DNA of 64,000 nucleotides from Erythrobacter sp. QSSC1-22B (GCF_001678665.1 NZ_LZRP01000001.1:248001-312000), one strand, 5' to 3'; positions 8,138 to 16,967 are shown, counted from the first letter of the stretch. Program-made: numbers and translations. Notes: generated by a model not told the origin, from the letters alone.

Positions 8138-8866
8138 TTATTGCGACTCAAGCGCGAGCAGGGTTCGCCCCGCGACATCGGCAATCAGCGAAGCCCAGCG
8201 CGCCTGCCCGGCCTCGCTGGCGATCTGATCCTGCCGCACCTCGATGGTGAGATAGGGGATCCCCCGCTCCTCGGCGTGGCGATCCATCGTCGCGTTGAGC
8301 TGTTTGCCCGAATAGGGTTGGTTGTCGCCCACCGTCAGCCCCTGCTCGGCAAACAGGCGGATCGCATGGCGCGCGGCGCGATCGTCCTGATTGTAGAGCA
8401 GTGCGACCTCCCATGGTCGCTCCTCCTCGCGCGCTGCGAGCGTGGGGGTGAAGCTGTGCAGCGCCAGCAGTAGCCGGGGAGAGACCTCGTCGATGAATTG
8501 GGCCAGCGCGCTGTGATAAGGCCGGTGATAGGTCGCCAGTCGGTTTTCGAGATTGGCACCGATATTACCGGGGATGAGATACCCGTCGCTTTCGGTCGGG
8601 ACGACGGCAAGTTCGTCCTCGCGGCGATGGAAATCGCAGACGAGGCGGCTGACACAGGCGATATGCGCGGGAATGCCATGCCGTCGCGCAAGCCGGTCGG
8701 CGACACCTTCCACGCCGATATCGATGGCGATATGCTCGTCGAGCAGCGCGTTATCGATCCCCAGATCGATATCTTCGGGGACGAAATTGGACGCGTGATC
8801 GGCAAGGCACAGCAAACCATGCGGGCCCGCCTGGCCCACCTGGCGAAATGGCTTGCCGTCGATCAT
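8138..8866 (-). CDS. N-formylglutamate amidohydrolase family protein
   Basis: A 242-residue FGase-family protein (Zn-dependent amidohydrolase that in histidine degradation splits N-formylglutamate). Visible family features: LCLADHASNFVP near the N-terminus, SRLVCDFHR, a run YLIPGN, YHRPYHSAL, and LALHSFTPTL. I chose ATG 8866 because it overlaps the ispE stop as ATGA; an upstream ATG at 8893 lies inside ispE. No other hut genes are nearby, so the substrate may be another N-formyl or N-acyl amide. It is translated directly after ispE. Confidence 0.88.
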   Translation of the reverse strand: MIDGKPFRQVGQAGPHGLLCLADHASNFVPEDIDLGIDNALLDEHIAIDIGVEGVADRLARRHGIPAHIACVSRLVCDFHRREDELAVVPTESDGYLIPGNIGANLENRLATYHRPYHSALAQFIDEVSPRLLLALHSFTPTLAAREEERPWEVALLYNQDDRAARHAIRLFAEQGLTVGDNQPYSGKQLNATMDRHAEERGIPYLTIEVRQDQIASEAGQARWASLIADVAGRTLLALESQ

Positions 8867-9672
8867 CGCAGCGTCCCTGTCATTTGCCACCATTCGCCAT
8901 GCCTTGCGGCGATCGTCTCGGTTGCAGCGGTGCACTCGTCAGCACTTTCGAACAGCGCAAAGCACGTCGCGCCGGAACCGGACATACGGGTGAGCAAGGG
9001 CGCTGTTCCTTCGAGTGCGCCAAGCACCTCGGCGATCACCGGGCACAATTCGATGGCAGGCTCGGCAAGATCGTTGCGCCCCGCCGATGCGATCTCACGC
9101 GCCGAACCGGTCGGAAGCCTGCCGCGATCCTTGCCATCCCAGGCCGCGAACACCGGCCCGGTGGTCAGCGCGACGCGCGGATTGACCAGCAGGACATGGA
9201 CGCCGGCAAGGCTGTCGCCCGCCAGTTTTTCCAGCTCGGTACCGGTGCCGCGACCGATGCAGGTGCGGCTCTCGACGCAGGCGGGGACATCGGCGCCCAG
9301 CTTCGCCGCGCGTGTCCGCCAGTCGTCGGGCAAGCCGAAGCTCTCGCGGACGATCCGGAACACCGCCCCGGCATCCGCCGAACCGCCCCCTAGCCCCGCC
9401 GCGACGGGCAGGCTCTTCTCCAGCTGGATGTCGAGCCCCCTGGAGCGCGGCAGCACGCCGAGCGCCTTGGTTACCAGATTGCCGAAGGGGGTTCCGAGCT
9501 GGTCGGCAAATTCGCCATGCTGCTGCAGCTTGTCGGTGTCGGCCACCCGCGCGGTCAGCACATCGCCGGCATCGACGAACGCGAACAGCGTTTCGAGCTC
9601 ATGATAGCCATCCTCGCGCCGCGACCGGACGTGCAGCGCGAGGTTGATCTTGGCGTAGGCAATTTCGCGCAT
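8863..9672 (-). CDS. ispE: 4-diphosphocytidyl-2-C-methyl-D-erythritol kinase
   Basis: A 269-residue GHMP kinase catalysing the ATP-dependent phosphorylation step of the MEP isoprenoid pathway. Motifs: AYAKINLALHV at the N-terminus (substrate binding), the ATP-binding loop PVAAGLGGGSADAGA (about 90-104), and the third GHMP motif MSGSGATCFALF near the C-terminus. The start is ATG 9672. The gene is followed by the formylglutamate amidohydrolase gene with a 4-bp overlap. Upstream, an imperfect palindromic repeat separates it from the ETF-quinone oxidoreductase gene. Confidence 0.96.
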   Translation of the reverse strand: MREIAYAKINLALHVRSRREDGYHELETLFAFVDAGDVLTARVADTDKLQQHGEFADQLGTPFGNLVTKALGVLPRSRGLDIQLEKSLPVAAGLGGGSADAGAVFRIVRESFGLPDDWRTRAAKLGADVPACVESRTCIGRGTGTELEKLAGDSLAGVHVLLVNPRVALTTGPVFAAWDGKDRGRLPTGSAREIASAGRNDLAEPAIELCPVIAEVLGALEGTAPLLTRMSGSGATCFALFESADECTAATETIAARHGEWWQMTGTLR

Positions 9673-9682
9673 GGGCTCAGTT

Positions 9683-9759
9683 CGTCATTGCGAGCGGAGC
9701 GAAGCAATCCACGGTCGGGCCATGGATCGCCGCGGGACCTTCGGCCGCTCGCGATGACG
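9683..9759. repeat. Imperfect palindromic (REP-like) intergenic repeat
   Basis: The 77-bp element between ispE and the ETF-QO gene has outer arms CGTCATTGCGAGCGG (9683-9697) and CCGCTCGCGATGACG (9745-9759), complementary except for one base. It continues with GAGCGAAGCAATCC on the left arm. The arm sequence is the type often found scattered in bacterial genomes as an intergenic palindrome. I saw no second copy in this window. Confidence 0.75.
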
Positions 9760-9785
9760 AAAGACTGGAGGGGTGGGCCTTCACC

Positions 9786-11432
9786 TCACATGTTCGGATA
9801 GTTCGGGCCTCCGCCGCCCTCGGGCGTGACCCATTCGATGTTCTGGTTGGGGTCCTTGATGTCGCAGGTCTTGCAGTGGACGCAGTTCTGCGAATTGATC
9901 ACGAAGACGGGCTCCTTGCCCTCCTCCAGCAACCATTCGTAGACTCCTGCCGGGCAATAGCGGGTCGAAGGTCCGGCAAAGACCTCCAGCTCGCTGCGGC
10001 GCTGCAGGTCCATATCGCAGACCTTGAGGTGCACCGGCTGGTTCTCGGCATGGTTGGTGTAACTGAAGGCCACATTGGTCAGCCGGTCGAAGCTCAACAC
10101 TCCGTCGGGCTTGGGGTAATCGATCGGCTTGTAGAGGTCGGCGCGCTGCAGATGGGTGTGATCGGGCTCGTGCTTCATGGTGATCGGCAGGCCGATCTTG
10201 AGAGCGCGCATCCACATGTCCGCGCCCGCCAGCAGCGTGCCGATATCGGCGCCGTATTTGGCCACCGCGGGTTGAGCGTTTTTCACCTTCTTGAGTTCGT
10301 CGGCGATCCAGCTGGAACGGACCGCGGCGTCGTAATCGGCCAGTTCGGTCTTCTCATGCCCCGCAGCGATTGCCGCAGCGATGCTCTCGGCGGCAAGCAT
10401 CCCGCTCTTCATCGCGGTATGGCTGCCCTTGATCCGCGGCACGTTGACGAAGCCTGCCGCGCAGCCGATCAGCGCGCCGCCGGGGAAGGCGAGCTTGGGC
10501 ACCGATTGCCAGCCGCCCTCGTTGATCGCGCGCGCGCCATACGCGACTCGCTTGCCGCCTTCGAGCAGCGCCGCGATTTCGGGATGATGCTTCCAGCGCT
10601 GGAATTCCTGATAGGGCGAGACGTAGGGGTTCTTGTAATCCAGCGCGGTGACGAACCCGAGCGCGACCTGGCCGTCGGCCTGGTGGTAGATGAACCCGCC
10701 GCCCCAGCTCTCGCTTTCGGACAGCGGCCAGCCTTGCGTGTGGATCACCCGGCCCGGAACATGCTTGGCAGGATCGACATCCCACAATTCCTTGACGCCG
10801 AGCCCGTAGACCTGCGGCTGGCAATCGGCTTCGAGATCGAACCGCGCCTTCATCTTCTTGGTGAGATTGCCGCGGACACCCTCGGCGAAGACCGTGTATT
10901 TGGCCTGGATTTCCATCCCGGGCTGGTAATCGGGTTTGTGCGAACCGTCCTCGGCGATGCCCATGTCCTGCGTGAGTACGCCCGCGACCGCGCCGCTATC
11001 GTCGAACAGCACTTCGGATGCCGGGAAGCCCGGGAACACCATCACGCCCAGACCCTCGGCCTGCTCGGCCAGCCAGCGCGACAGATTGCCAAGCGAGCCG
11101 GTGTAATTGCCCTTGTTGGACATGAACGGCGGCATCAGCAGATGCGGCATGTCCCATTTTCCGGCCTTGCTCATCATCCAGTGCAGATTGTCGGTGACCG
11201 GCGTCTTCGCCATCGGGCAATCCATCGTGCGCCATTCGGGTAGCAGCTCGTCGAGCGCCTTGGGATCGACAACCGCACCCGAGAGAACATGGGCGCCGAT
11301 TTCGCTGCCTTTTTCGAGCACGACGATCTCGAGTTCCTCGTTCAGCTGCTTGAGCCGGATCGCCGCTGCCAGGCCCGCTACACCGCCGCCGATGATGACG
11401 ACGTCGCAGGGCATCGATTCACGTTCACTCAT
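9786..11432 (-). CDS. Electron transfer flavoprotein-ubiquinone oxidoreductase
   Basis: A 548-residue flavo-iron-sulfur protein that passes electrons from ETF (fatty-acid and amino-acid oxidation) to the quinone pool at the inner membrane. The N-terminal FAD motif is VVIIGGGVAGLAAAIRLK (about 11-28). The C-terminal [4Fe-4S] ligands lie in RYCPAGVYEW and NCVHCKTCDIKDP, the standard ETF-QO arrangement. The start is ATG 11432, with a purine-rich AGAGAG upstream. It is divergent from the UDG-like gene with 82 bp between starts. The companion ETF alpha/beta genes are not in the window. Confidence 0.95.
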   Translation of the reverse strand: MSERESMPCDVVIIGGGVAGLAAAIRLKQLNEELEIVVLEKGSEIGAHVLSGAVVDPKALDELLPEWRTMDCPMAKTPVTDNLHWMMSKAGKWDMPHLLMPPFMSNKGNYTGSLGNLSRWLAEQAEGLGVMVFPGFPASEVLFDDSGAVAGVLTQDMGIAEDGSHKPDYQPGMEIQAKYTVFAEGVRGNLTKKMKARFDLEADCQPQVYGLGVKELWDVDPAKHVPGRVIHTQGWPLSESESWGGGFIYHQADGQVALGFVTALDYKNPYVSPYQEFQRWKHHPEIAALLEGGKRVAYGARAINEGGWQSVPKLAFPGGALIGCAAGFVNVPRIKGSHTAMKSGMLAAESIAAAIAAGHEKTELADYDAAVRSSWIADELKKVKNAQPAVAKYGADIGTLLAGADMWMRALKIGLPITMKHEPDHTHLQRADLYKPIDYPKPDGVLSFDRLTNVAFSYTNHAENQPVHLKVCDMDLQRRSELEVFAGPSTRYCPAGVYEWLLEEGKEPVFVINSQNCVHCKTCDIKDPNQNIEWVTPEGGGGPNYPNM

Positions 11433-11514
11433 AAGTCTCTCTTTTCGTCGCATTGCGCTTGCCCCTGCCTTGATTGGCGGGGCGCTACAGGTCAAGACCC
11501 TGCCAGGACCCAGG

Positions 11515-12297
11515 ATGACCATGACCGCGATGCATTTGCAGGATTTTTCGAGCCGGGAGGCACTCGCCGGCGCGCTCGCCTGGTGGCGCGAAGCAGGCGT
11601 GGACTGTACCTTCGACGACGAGCCAACCGACTGGCTGACGCAGCCGGAAACTGCGGATGCCGTAGCGGCGCCCAAAGTGGAACCTGTCGCCAAGGCCCCG
11701 CCCCAGCGCAGCGCGATCCAGCGTGCGCTCGAGAGCGAAAGCGGGGGGCTCATCGGCGGCACACCGGACCATTATCCGACCGAGCTCGACGATTTCCGAA
11801 AATTCTGGCTCAGCGAGCCCGGCCTCGACGAACGTGGCCCTTCCGGGCGGGTCGCCCCGCGCGGTGTGGCGGGCGCAAAGCTCATGCTGCTGGTCGCGCA
11901 GCCCGACCCGGAGGATGGCGAACGGCTGCTGAGCGGACCGCAGGGACGGCTGCTCGCCGCAATCTTGCGCGCGATGGGGCTGGCCGAGGATAACACCTAT
12001 TGCGCCAGCGCGCTGCCCCGCCCTGCACCCTTGCCCGACTGGAACGATCTGGCCGCGCGCGGGCTGGGCGAGCTGACCCGCCATCATGTCGCGCTCGCCG
12101 CACCACAGCGGCTGATGGTGTTCGGGCGCGGCCTCGCGCCGCTGCTGGCAGAGAGCGGCGAGCCCTCGCCCACCCTACAGCTCGGCGAACGCGCCATCCC
12201 GGTGATGATCGCGCCGCGGCTCGACCGACTGGCGCGGATGCCCGGCCATCGCAAACAATTCTGGACCAATTGGCTCAAGTGGAGCGCCCATGCGTAA
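11515..12297 (+). CDS. Uracil-DNA glycosylase superfamily-like protein, degenerate active site
   Basis: A 260-residue protein whose second half resembles family-4 uracil-DNA glycosylases. It has a strand LMLLVAQPDPEDGERL, then GPQGRLLAAILRAMGL, then DNTYCASALP, then LVFG-type LMVFGRGLAPLL, then PVMIAPRLDRLARMPGHRKQFW. The catalytic GEAPG motif is replaced by VAQPDPEDG and the usual H-P motif near the C-terminus is lost. The cluster cysteines of family 4 are not seen. It is therefore probably not an active glycosylase. Residues 1-90 are variable and Pro/Ala-rich. The start is ATG 11515. It overlaps the lytic transglycosylase gene by 8 bp, so the two are co-translated. Confidence 0.65.
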   Translation: MTMTAMHLQDFSSREALAGALAWWREAGVDCTFDDEPTDWLTQPETADAVAAPKVEPVAKAPPQRSAIQRALESESGGLIGGTPDHYPTELDDFRKFWLSEPGLDERGPSGRVAPRGVAGAKLMLLVAQPDPEDGERLLSGPQGRLLAAILRAMGLAEDNTYCASALPRPAPLPDWNDLAARGLGELTRHHVALAAPQRLMVFGRGLAPLLAESGEPSPTLQLGERAIPVMIAPRLDRLARMPGHRKQFWTNWLKWSAHA

Positions 12298-14005
12298 GAC
12301 CCTTTTCCTCGCGCTTGCCGGAATGGCCGCCGGTCACGCCTTCCCGGTGCAGGCCAGTCAGGAGAGCATCGCCTATTTCTCGCAAGGCAAGTCGGCGGCG
12401 TTGCCGACGCTGCTGTCGAGCCAGGACCGGCTCTATTACGCCTCGCTGTTCGAGGCGATCGATGCGCGCAACTGGGACCGCGCGGAGATCCTGCTCGGCG
12501 AGCGTGGCGATGGCCCGCTCCATGGAGCGGCGCTGGCCGAATATTTCCTCCACCCCGAAAGCCCGCGGATCCCGATCGAGCGGCTGTCGGACTGGCTCGA
12601 CCGTTACCGCGACCTGCCGCAGGCGGAGCAGATCGCGCGACTGGCGACGACGCGCGGGCTGACCTCGACCCCTTCGCTCCCTCGTACCCGTGATCTGCGC
12701 GGCCAGCCGGGCCTGACCCGCCGCACCCTGCCGCGCGGGATTTCCGACGGGACCATGCCCGACAGCGTCAGCAGTGCGATCCTCAATCGTATCCGCAACG
12801 ACGACCCCGATGGCGCGCGGCTGCTGCTCGACGGGATCGACGCTTCGCTGTCACCGCAGGCGCGCGCCGAATGGCGCCAGCGAGTGGCGTGGAGCTATTA
12901 CATCGAGAACCGCGATGCCGAGGCACTGGCGCAGGCGCGCACCGTGGCCGAGGGCAGCGGGCCATGGGTTGCCGAAGGCGACTGGGTGGCCGGGCTGGCC
13001 GCGTGGCGGCTGAGCGACTGCGCCACCGCAGGCAGCGGCTTCCGCGGCGCCGCCACGGGCTCGACCGATCCCGAGCTGACCTCCGCCGCGCACTACTGGG
13101 CCAGCCGGGCGCTGATCCGCTGCCGCGAACCCGAACAGGCGGGCGAGCAATTGCGCGGTGCCGCACGCTTCACCGAGACGCTCTACGGCATGCTCGCGCG
13201 CGAACAGCTGGGGCAGGCACTGCCCGGCGATCACACACTCCCCGATCTCACTGCGGCGGACTGGCAGCAGCTCGACGGCGAGCAGGCCGCCCGGCTGGCG
13301 GTAATGCTCGCCGAAATCGGGCGCCGCGATCAGGCCTCCGACGCGCTGGTCCACCAGGCGCGGATCGGTGACGCGAGCGATTTCGCGCCGCTGACCCGGC
13401 TCGCGCGCGCGCTCGGCCTGCCCGCAGCGCAGAGCTTCATGGCCTACAACGCGCCCGCCGGGACCGCCGCCCCGCCCTCGCTGCGCTGGCCGGTGACCTA
13501 CCAGACCCCGCGCGGCGGCTGGCAGGTCGATCCGGCGCTCGCCTTCGCGCACGCGCTGCAGGAATCCAACTTCCGCGAGCGGGTGGTGAGCCCGGCCAAC
13601 GCCATCGGGCTGATGCAGATCCGCCCGATCGCCGCGCGCGAATACGCCAGTTCGATCAATCTCAACGCTGCGACCGCCGATCTCAAGGAGCCCGCCACCA
13701 ACCTCGCCTTCGGCCAGCGCGCGCTCGAGGCGCTGAGCCAGTCGAGCGCGACGCAGGGGCATCTGCCCAAGGTGATGGCTGCCTACAACGCCGGGCTGAC
13801 CCCGGTGACGCGCTGGAACGAGGAAGTGCGCGATCAGGGCGATCCGCTGACGTGGATGGAATCGGTCCCCTATTGGGAGACGCGTTCCTATGTCGCGATC
13901 GTGATGCGCAATTACTGGATGTATCTGCGCCAGGCCGATGCCGATGCGCCCAGCCGCACCGCGCTCGCGCAGAACCAGTGGCCGACATTCCCGCGGGAGC
14001 GCTGA
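12290..14005 (+). CDS. Soluble lytic murein transglycosylase-like protein
   Basis: A 571-residue periplasmic enzyme that cleaves the glycan strand of peptidoglycan. It has a signal peptide (MRKTLFLALAGMAAGHA...QAS), a long helical superhelix of about 370 residues as in Slt70, and a C-terminal SLT domain. The catalytic Glu is Glu425 in ALQESNFRE, followed by SPANAIGLMQIRP and MAAYNAGLTPVTRW. The start ATG 12290 lies inside the end of the UDG-like gene. moaB follows after 1 bp, so the three form an operon. Confidence 0.93.
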   Translation: MRKTLFLALAGMAAGHAFPVQASQESIAYFSQGKSAALPTLLSSQDRLYYASLFEAIDARNWDRAEILLGERGDGPLHGAALAEYFLHPESPRIPIERLSDWLDRYRDLPQAEQIARLATTRGLTSTPSLPRTRDLRGQPGLTRRTLPRGISDGTMPDSVSSAILNRIRNDDPDGARLLLDGIDASLSPQARAEWRQRVAWSYYIENRDAEALAQARTVAEGSGPWVAEGDWVAGLAAWRLSDCATAGSGFRGAATGSTDPELTSAAHYWASRALIRCREPEQAGEQLRGAARFTETLYGMLAREQLGQALPGDHTLPDLTAADWQQLDGEQAARLAVMLAEIGRRDQASDALVHQARIGDASDFAPLTRLARALGLPAAQSFMAYNAPAGTAAPPSLRWPVTYQTPRGGWQVDPALAFAHALQESNFRERVVSPANAIGLMQIRPIAAREYASSINLNAATADLKEPATNLAFGQRALEALSQSSATQGHLPKVMAAYNAGLTPVTRWNEEVRDQGDPLTWMESVPYWETRSYVAIVMRNYWMYLRQADADAPSRTALAQNQWPTFPRER

Positions 14006-14006
14006 C

Positions 14007-14534
14007 ATGCGGATCGACGAGAGCCTGCCCTTCAAACCCGTGCGCATCGCGCTGCTGACCGTGTCGGACACGCGCACGCCCGCCGACGACAGCTCGGGCG
14101 ATATCCTCGCCGCGCGGATTGCGGCGGCGGGCCATGTCCTTGCCTCGCGCGAGATCAGCAAGGATTCCAAGAACGAAATCGCCGCGCATCTCCACCGCTG
14201 GATCGACGATCCCGAGATCGATGCAGTGCTCACCACCGGAGGCACCGGGCTGACCGGCCGCGATGTCACTCCCGAAGCGCTCGATCAGGTCAAGGACAAG
14301 GCGATCCCCGGCTTCGGCGAACTGTTCCGCTGGATCAGCTACGAGACCATCGGCACCAGCACGGTGCAGAGCCGCGCCTGCGCAGTGCTGGCGCGCGGGA
14401 CCTATATCTTTGCGCTGCCCGGATCGAACGGCGCGGTGAAGGACGGCTGGGACAGGATCCTGGTCCAGCAACTCGACAGCCGCCACCGCCCCTGCAATTT
14501 CGTCGAACTCATGCCGCGGCTGCGCGAGCGCTAG
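14007..14534 (+). CDS. moaB: Molybdenum cofactor biosynthesis protein B
   Basis: A 175-residue MoaB/Mog-type protein that binds molybdopterin during molybdenum cofactor synthesis. Motifs include ALLTVSDTRTPADDSSG at the N-terminus, TTGGTGLTGRDVTPEAL in the centre, and FALPGSNGAVKDGWD towards the end. The start is ATG 14007, one base after the transglycosylase stop. No other mo-genes are nearby, which is usual for this gene in alphaproteobacteria. Confidence 0.93.
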   Translation: MRIDESLPFKPVRIALLTVSDTRTPADDSSGDILAARIAAAGHVLASREISKDSKNEIAAHLHRWIDDPEIDAVLTTGGTGLTGRDVTPEALDQVKDKAIPGFGELFRWISYETIGTSTVQSRACAVLARGTYIFALPGSNGAVKDGWDRILVQQLDSRHRPCNFVELMPRLRER

Positions 14535-14546
14535 CGTCGACACGAG

Positions 14547-14578
14547 GCGTCATCGTCTAGGGGCGTCATCGTCCAGGG
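14547..14578. repeat. 16-bp direct tandem repeat (two copies)
   Basis: The unit GCGTCATCGTCTAGGG (14547-14562) is followed directly by GCGTCATCGTCCAGGG (14563-14578), one mismatch. It lies in the 70-bp gap between moaB and the exchanger gene, just before the exchanger ribosome-binding site. Confidence 0.8.
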
Positions 14579-14604
14579 GCGGCGGCGCGCACCAGGGGGA
14601 ACGC

Positions 14605-15639
14605 TTGCTCGCCATCGCAACCTATTCGACGCTGACGGTCTGCCTGATCTTTGCGGGCTGCGCGCTGGTCATCGCCCTGCTCGGCTCGAAAATGGCGGGT
14701 TATGCCGATACCATCGCCGATCGCACGCGCTTCGGCGAGGCGCTGATCGGCTCGGTGCTGCTGGGTGCGGGCACCAGCATCGCGGGCATCGTCACCTCGA
14801 CCAGCACTGCGGCAAGCGGCGCCGCCGATCTCAGCGTGTCCAACGCGATGGGCGGGATCGCCGCACAGACGATGTTCCTGGCGCTCGCCGATATCTTCTA
14901 CCGCAAGGTCAATCTCGAACACGCCGCCGCCAGCCCCGTCAATCTCGCGCAGGCGACCACGCTGATCATCCTCGTAACCTTGCCAATCATGGCCTGGGCG
15001 GCACCGCCCTACACAATTCTCGGCATCCATCCGCTGACCCCGGTGCTGGTCGGCGTCTACATCGTCGGCCTGCGCGGCGCGCACCGGACTCACAAGCACC
15101 CGATGTGGCTCCCGCGCCAGACCGATGCTACCCGCGATGAAAATGACGACGATACGACCGATCAACGTTCATTGTGGTTGATCGGCGGCCTGTTCGCAGC
15201 GCTGGTGGTGGTGATCGGCTTCACCGGCTGGCTGGTCGGCGAAGCGGGGATCGAACTCTCGGGCCGGCTCGGCATCTCGCAAGGGGTGGTCGGCGCGCTG
15301 GGAACCGCGATCGTCACCTCGCTGCCCGAACTGGTGACTACCATCGCCGCGGTCCGGCGCGGCGCGCTGCAGCTCGCCATCGGCGGGATCATCGGCGGCA
15401 ATATGTTCGACGCGCTGTTCATCGCTTCCAGCGATATCGCCTATCGCGAAGGCAGCATCTACAACGCCATCTCCGATCGCACCGTCTTCTGGATGGCACT
15501 GGTGGTGGTGATGACCGCCGTGCTGCTGGCGGGGCTGCTGCGCCGCGAACGGCAGGGACCGGGCGGAATTGGCTGGGAATCGGTGCTGCTGCTTGGCCTG
15601 TGGTGCGGTGGCGCGGGGCTGCAGATCATCCTCGGTTGA
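14605..15639 (+). CDS. Sodium/calcium exchanger-family membrane protein
   Basis: A 344-residue inner-membrane protein with the two inverted Na_Ca_ex repeats. The first half shows GSVLLGAGTSIAGIVTS and the second GALGTAIVTSLPELVTTIAAVRRGALQLAIGGIIGGN, i.e. the paired alpha-motifs that form the cation site. A charged loop (about 165-185) separates the halves. About nine to ten hydrophobic segments are visible. The start is TTG 14605 with a strong AGGGGGA seven bases upstream. The transported ion is not certain; Ca2+/Na+ or another cation exchange is the family role. Confidence 0.88.
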   Translation: MLAIATYSTLTVCLIFAGCALVIALLGSKMAGYADTIADRTRFGEALIGSVLLGAGTSIAGIVTSTSTAASGAADLSVSNAMGGIAAQTMFLALADIFYRKVNLEHAAASPVNLAQATTLIILVTLPIMAWAAPPYTILGIHPLTPVLVGVYIVGLRGAHRTHKHPMWLPRQTDATRDENDDDTTDQRSLWLIGGLFAALVVVIGFTGWLVGEAGIELSGRLGISQGVVGALGTAIVTSLPELVTTIAAVRRGALQLAIGGIIGGNMFDALFIASSDIAYREGSIYNAISDRTVFWMALVVVMTAVLLAGLLRRERQGPGGIGWESVLLLGLWCGGAGLQIILG

Positions 15640-15657
15640 GGCTCGACCACGGCTTTT

Positions 15658-15672
15658 GTTCCATGTATGTTC
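15658..15672 (+). promoter_or_regulatory. LexA (SOS) box, GTTC-N7-GTTC
   Basis: GTTC (15658-15661), seven bases, GTTC (15669-15672): a perfect match to the alphaproteobacterial direct-repeat LexA box. It sits 6 bp before the ATG of the radical SAM gene, where bound LexA would block transcription. Only position and sequence support this; no mapped promoter is available. Confidence 0.75.
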
Positions 15673-15678
15673 CTTTCC

Positions 15679-16776
15679 ATGGAGCCCAGCAGTGAGTCGC
15701 CTGTTACCGGCCGCGGCGCGCAATCGCGCAGCGTGCCGACGCGCTTTGGCCTTGCCACCCGCGAGGCCGATGGCGACTGGAGCGACCATATGGCGGCGCT
15801 GGCGCAGAGCGACGGCGGGCCGCCGGTCAAGCTGCGCACGCAGGTGACCGAGGAACAGCCCAAGTCCATTCTGTCGTTCAACCAGTCGCCCGACATCCCA
15901 TTCGACCGCTCGATCAACGCCTATCGCGGCTGCGAGCATGGCTGCGTTTATTGCTTCGCTCGGCCTACCCATGCCTATCACGACCTCTCGCCCGGGCTCG
16001 ATTTCGAGACGCAGCTGTTCGCCAAACCCAACGCCGCCGAACTGCTGCGTGCCACGCTAGCGAAGCCCAAATATCGCCCGAAGCCGATCGCGTTGGGGAC
16101 CAATACCGATCCCTACCAGCCGATCGAGAACCGCTACCGGATCACCCGTGCGCTGCTCGAAGTGTGCCTCGACGCCCGCCATCCGGTGACGATCACCACC
16201 AAATCCGACCGGGTGCTCGCCGATCTCGATCTGCTCGAGGAGATGGCGAGGCGGCGACTGGTGGCGGTGGCAATCTCGGTAACCAGCCTCGACCCGGTCT
16301 TGTCCAGAAAGCTCGAACCACGCGCCGCTTCGCCCGCCAAGCGGCTGGCTGCGCTGGGAAAACTTGCCGAGGTGGGGGTCCCGACGCATTGCTTGGTTGC
16401 CCCGGTGATCCCCGCCATCACCGACGAGTTCATGGAAGAAATCGTCCAGCGCGCCGTGGCGCTGGGGGTGGCGAGTTGCGGCTGGATCCCGCTGCGCCTG
16501 CCGCACGAGGTCGCACCGCTGTTCCGCGAATGGCTGAGCGTTCACTACCCCGAGCGCGGCGACAAGGTGATGAGCATCGTTCGCTCGATCCGGGGTGGCA
16601 AGGACAACGACCCCGACTTCTTCAGCCGCATGAGGCCCACCGGCGTCTGGGCCGACCTGTTCCGCGCGCGCTTTCGCCTGGCTTGCAAGCGCTCCGGGAT
16701 CGGCAAGGGCAAGTTCAAGCTCGATTGCACCCGGTTTCGCGCGCCGGAAATGGGTGGGCAGATGCGGTTGCTTTAG
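15679..16776 (+). CDS. PA0069-family (SPL/photolyase-related) radical SAM protein
   Basis: A 365-residue radical SAM protein. The cluster-binding motif is C85-x3-C89-x2-C92 (GCEHGCVYCFARPTH), followed by a TIM-barrel-like pattern (ALGTNTDPYQPIE, TITTKSD, VAISVTSLD). The family is related to spore photoproduct lyase, which reverses a UV lesion by radical chemistry; the substrate of the PA0069 group is not established. The start is ATG 15679; the in-frame ATG at 15667 would lie inside the LexA box, so I reject it. The SOS box suggests a DNA-damage role. Confidence 0.88.
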   Translation: MEPSSESPVTGRGAQSRSVPTRFGLATREADGDWSDHMAALAQSDGGPPVKLRTQVTEEQPKSILSFNQSPDIPFDRSINAYRGCEHGCVYCFARPTHAYHDLSPGLDFETQLFAKPNAAELLRATLAKPKYRPKPIALGTNTDPYQPIENRYRITRALLEVCLDARHPVTITTKSDRVLADLDLLEEMARRRLVAVAISVTSLDPVLSRKLEPRAASPAKRLAALGKLAEVGVPTHCLVAPVIPAITDEFMEEIVQRAVALGVASCGWIPLRLPHEVAPLFREWLSVHYPERGDKVMSIVRSIRGGKDNDPDFFSRMRPTGVWADLFRARFRLACKRSGIGKGKFKLDCTRFRAPEMGGQMRLL

Positions 16777-16779
16777 TGA

Positions 16780-16818
16780 CCGGTGGCGAGTGGCTTTAGA
16801 CCAGTCTCGTTCCACCGG
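16780..16818 (+). terminator. Hairpin after the radical SAM gene, possible terminator
   Basis: CCGGTGG-CGAG (16780-16790) pairs with CTCG-TT-CCACCGG (16806-16818) with a two-base bulge, beginning 4 bp after the stop codon. No T-run follows, so it is not a canonical intrinsic terminator. Confidence 0.4.
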
Positions 16819-16967
16819 CCCGGGAAGGCTGACATCGAGCCGGGCAGCATAGCCTTGGCGATTTCGCGCTCACCGGCGATCAACCGACGTCGCGGTCTTT
16901 CGAAGATTACAAAGGCACCAATGGCACCTTGCGAAAGCGGCACTGCCGGGCGATATCGAGGTCAGCC

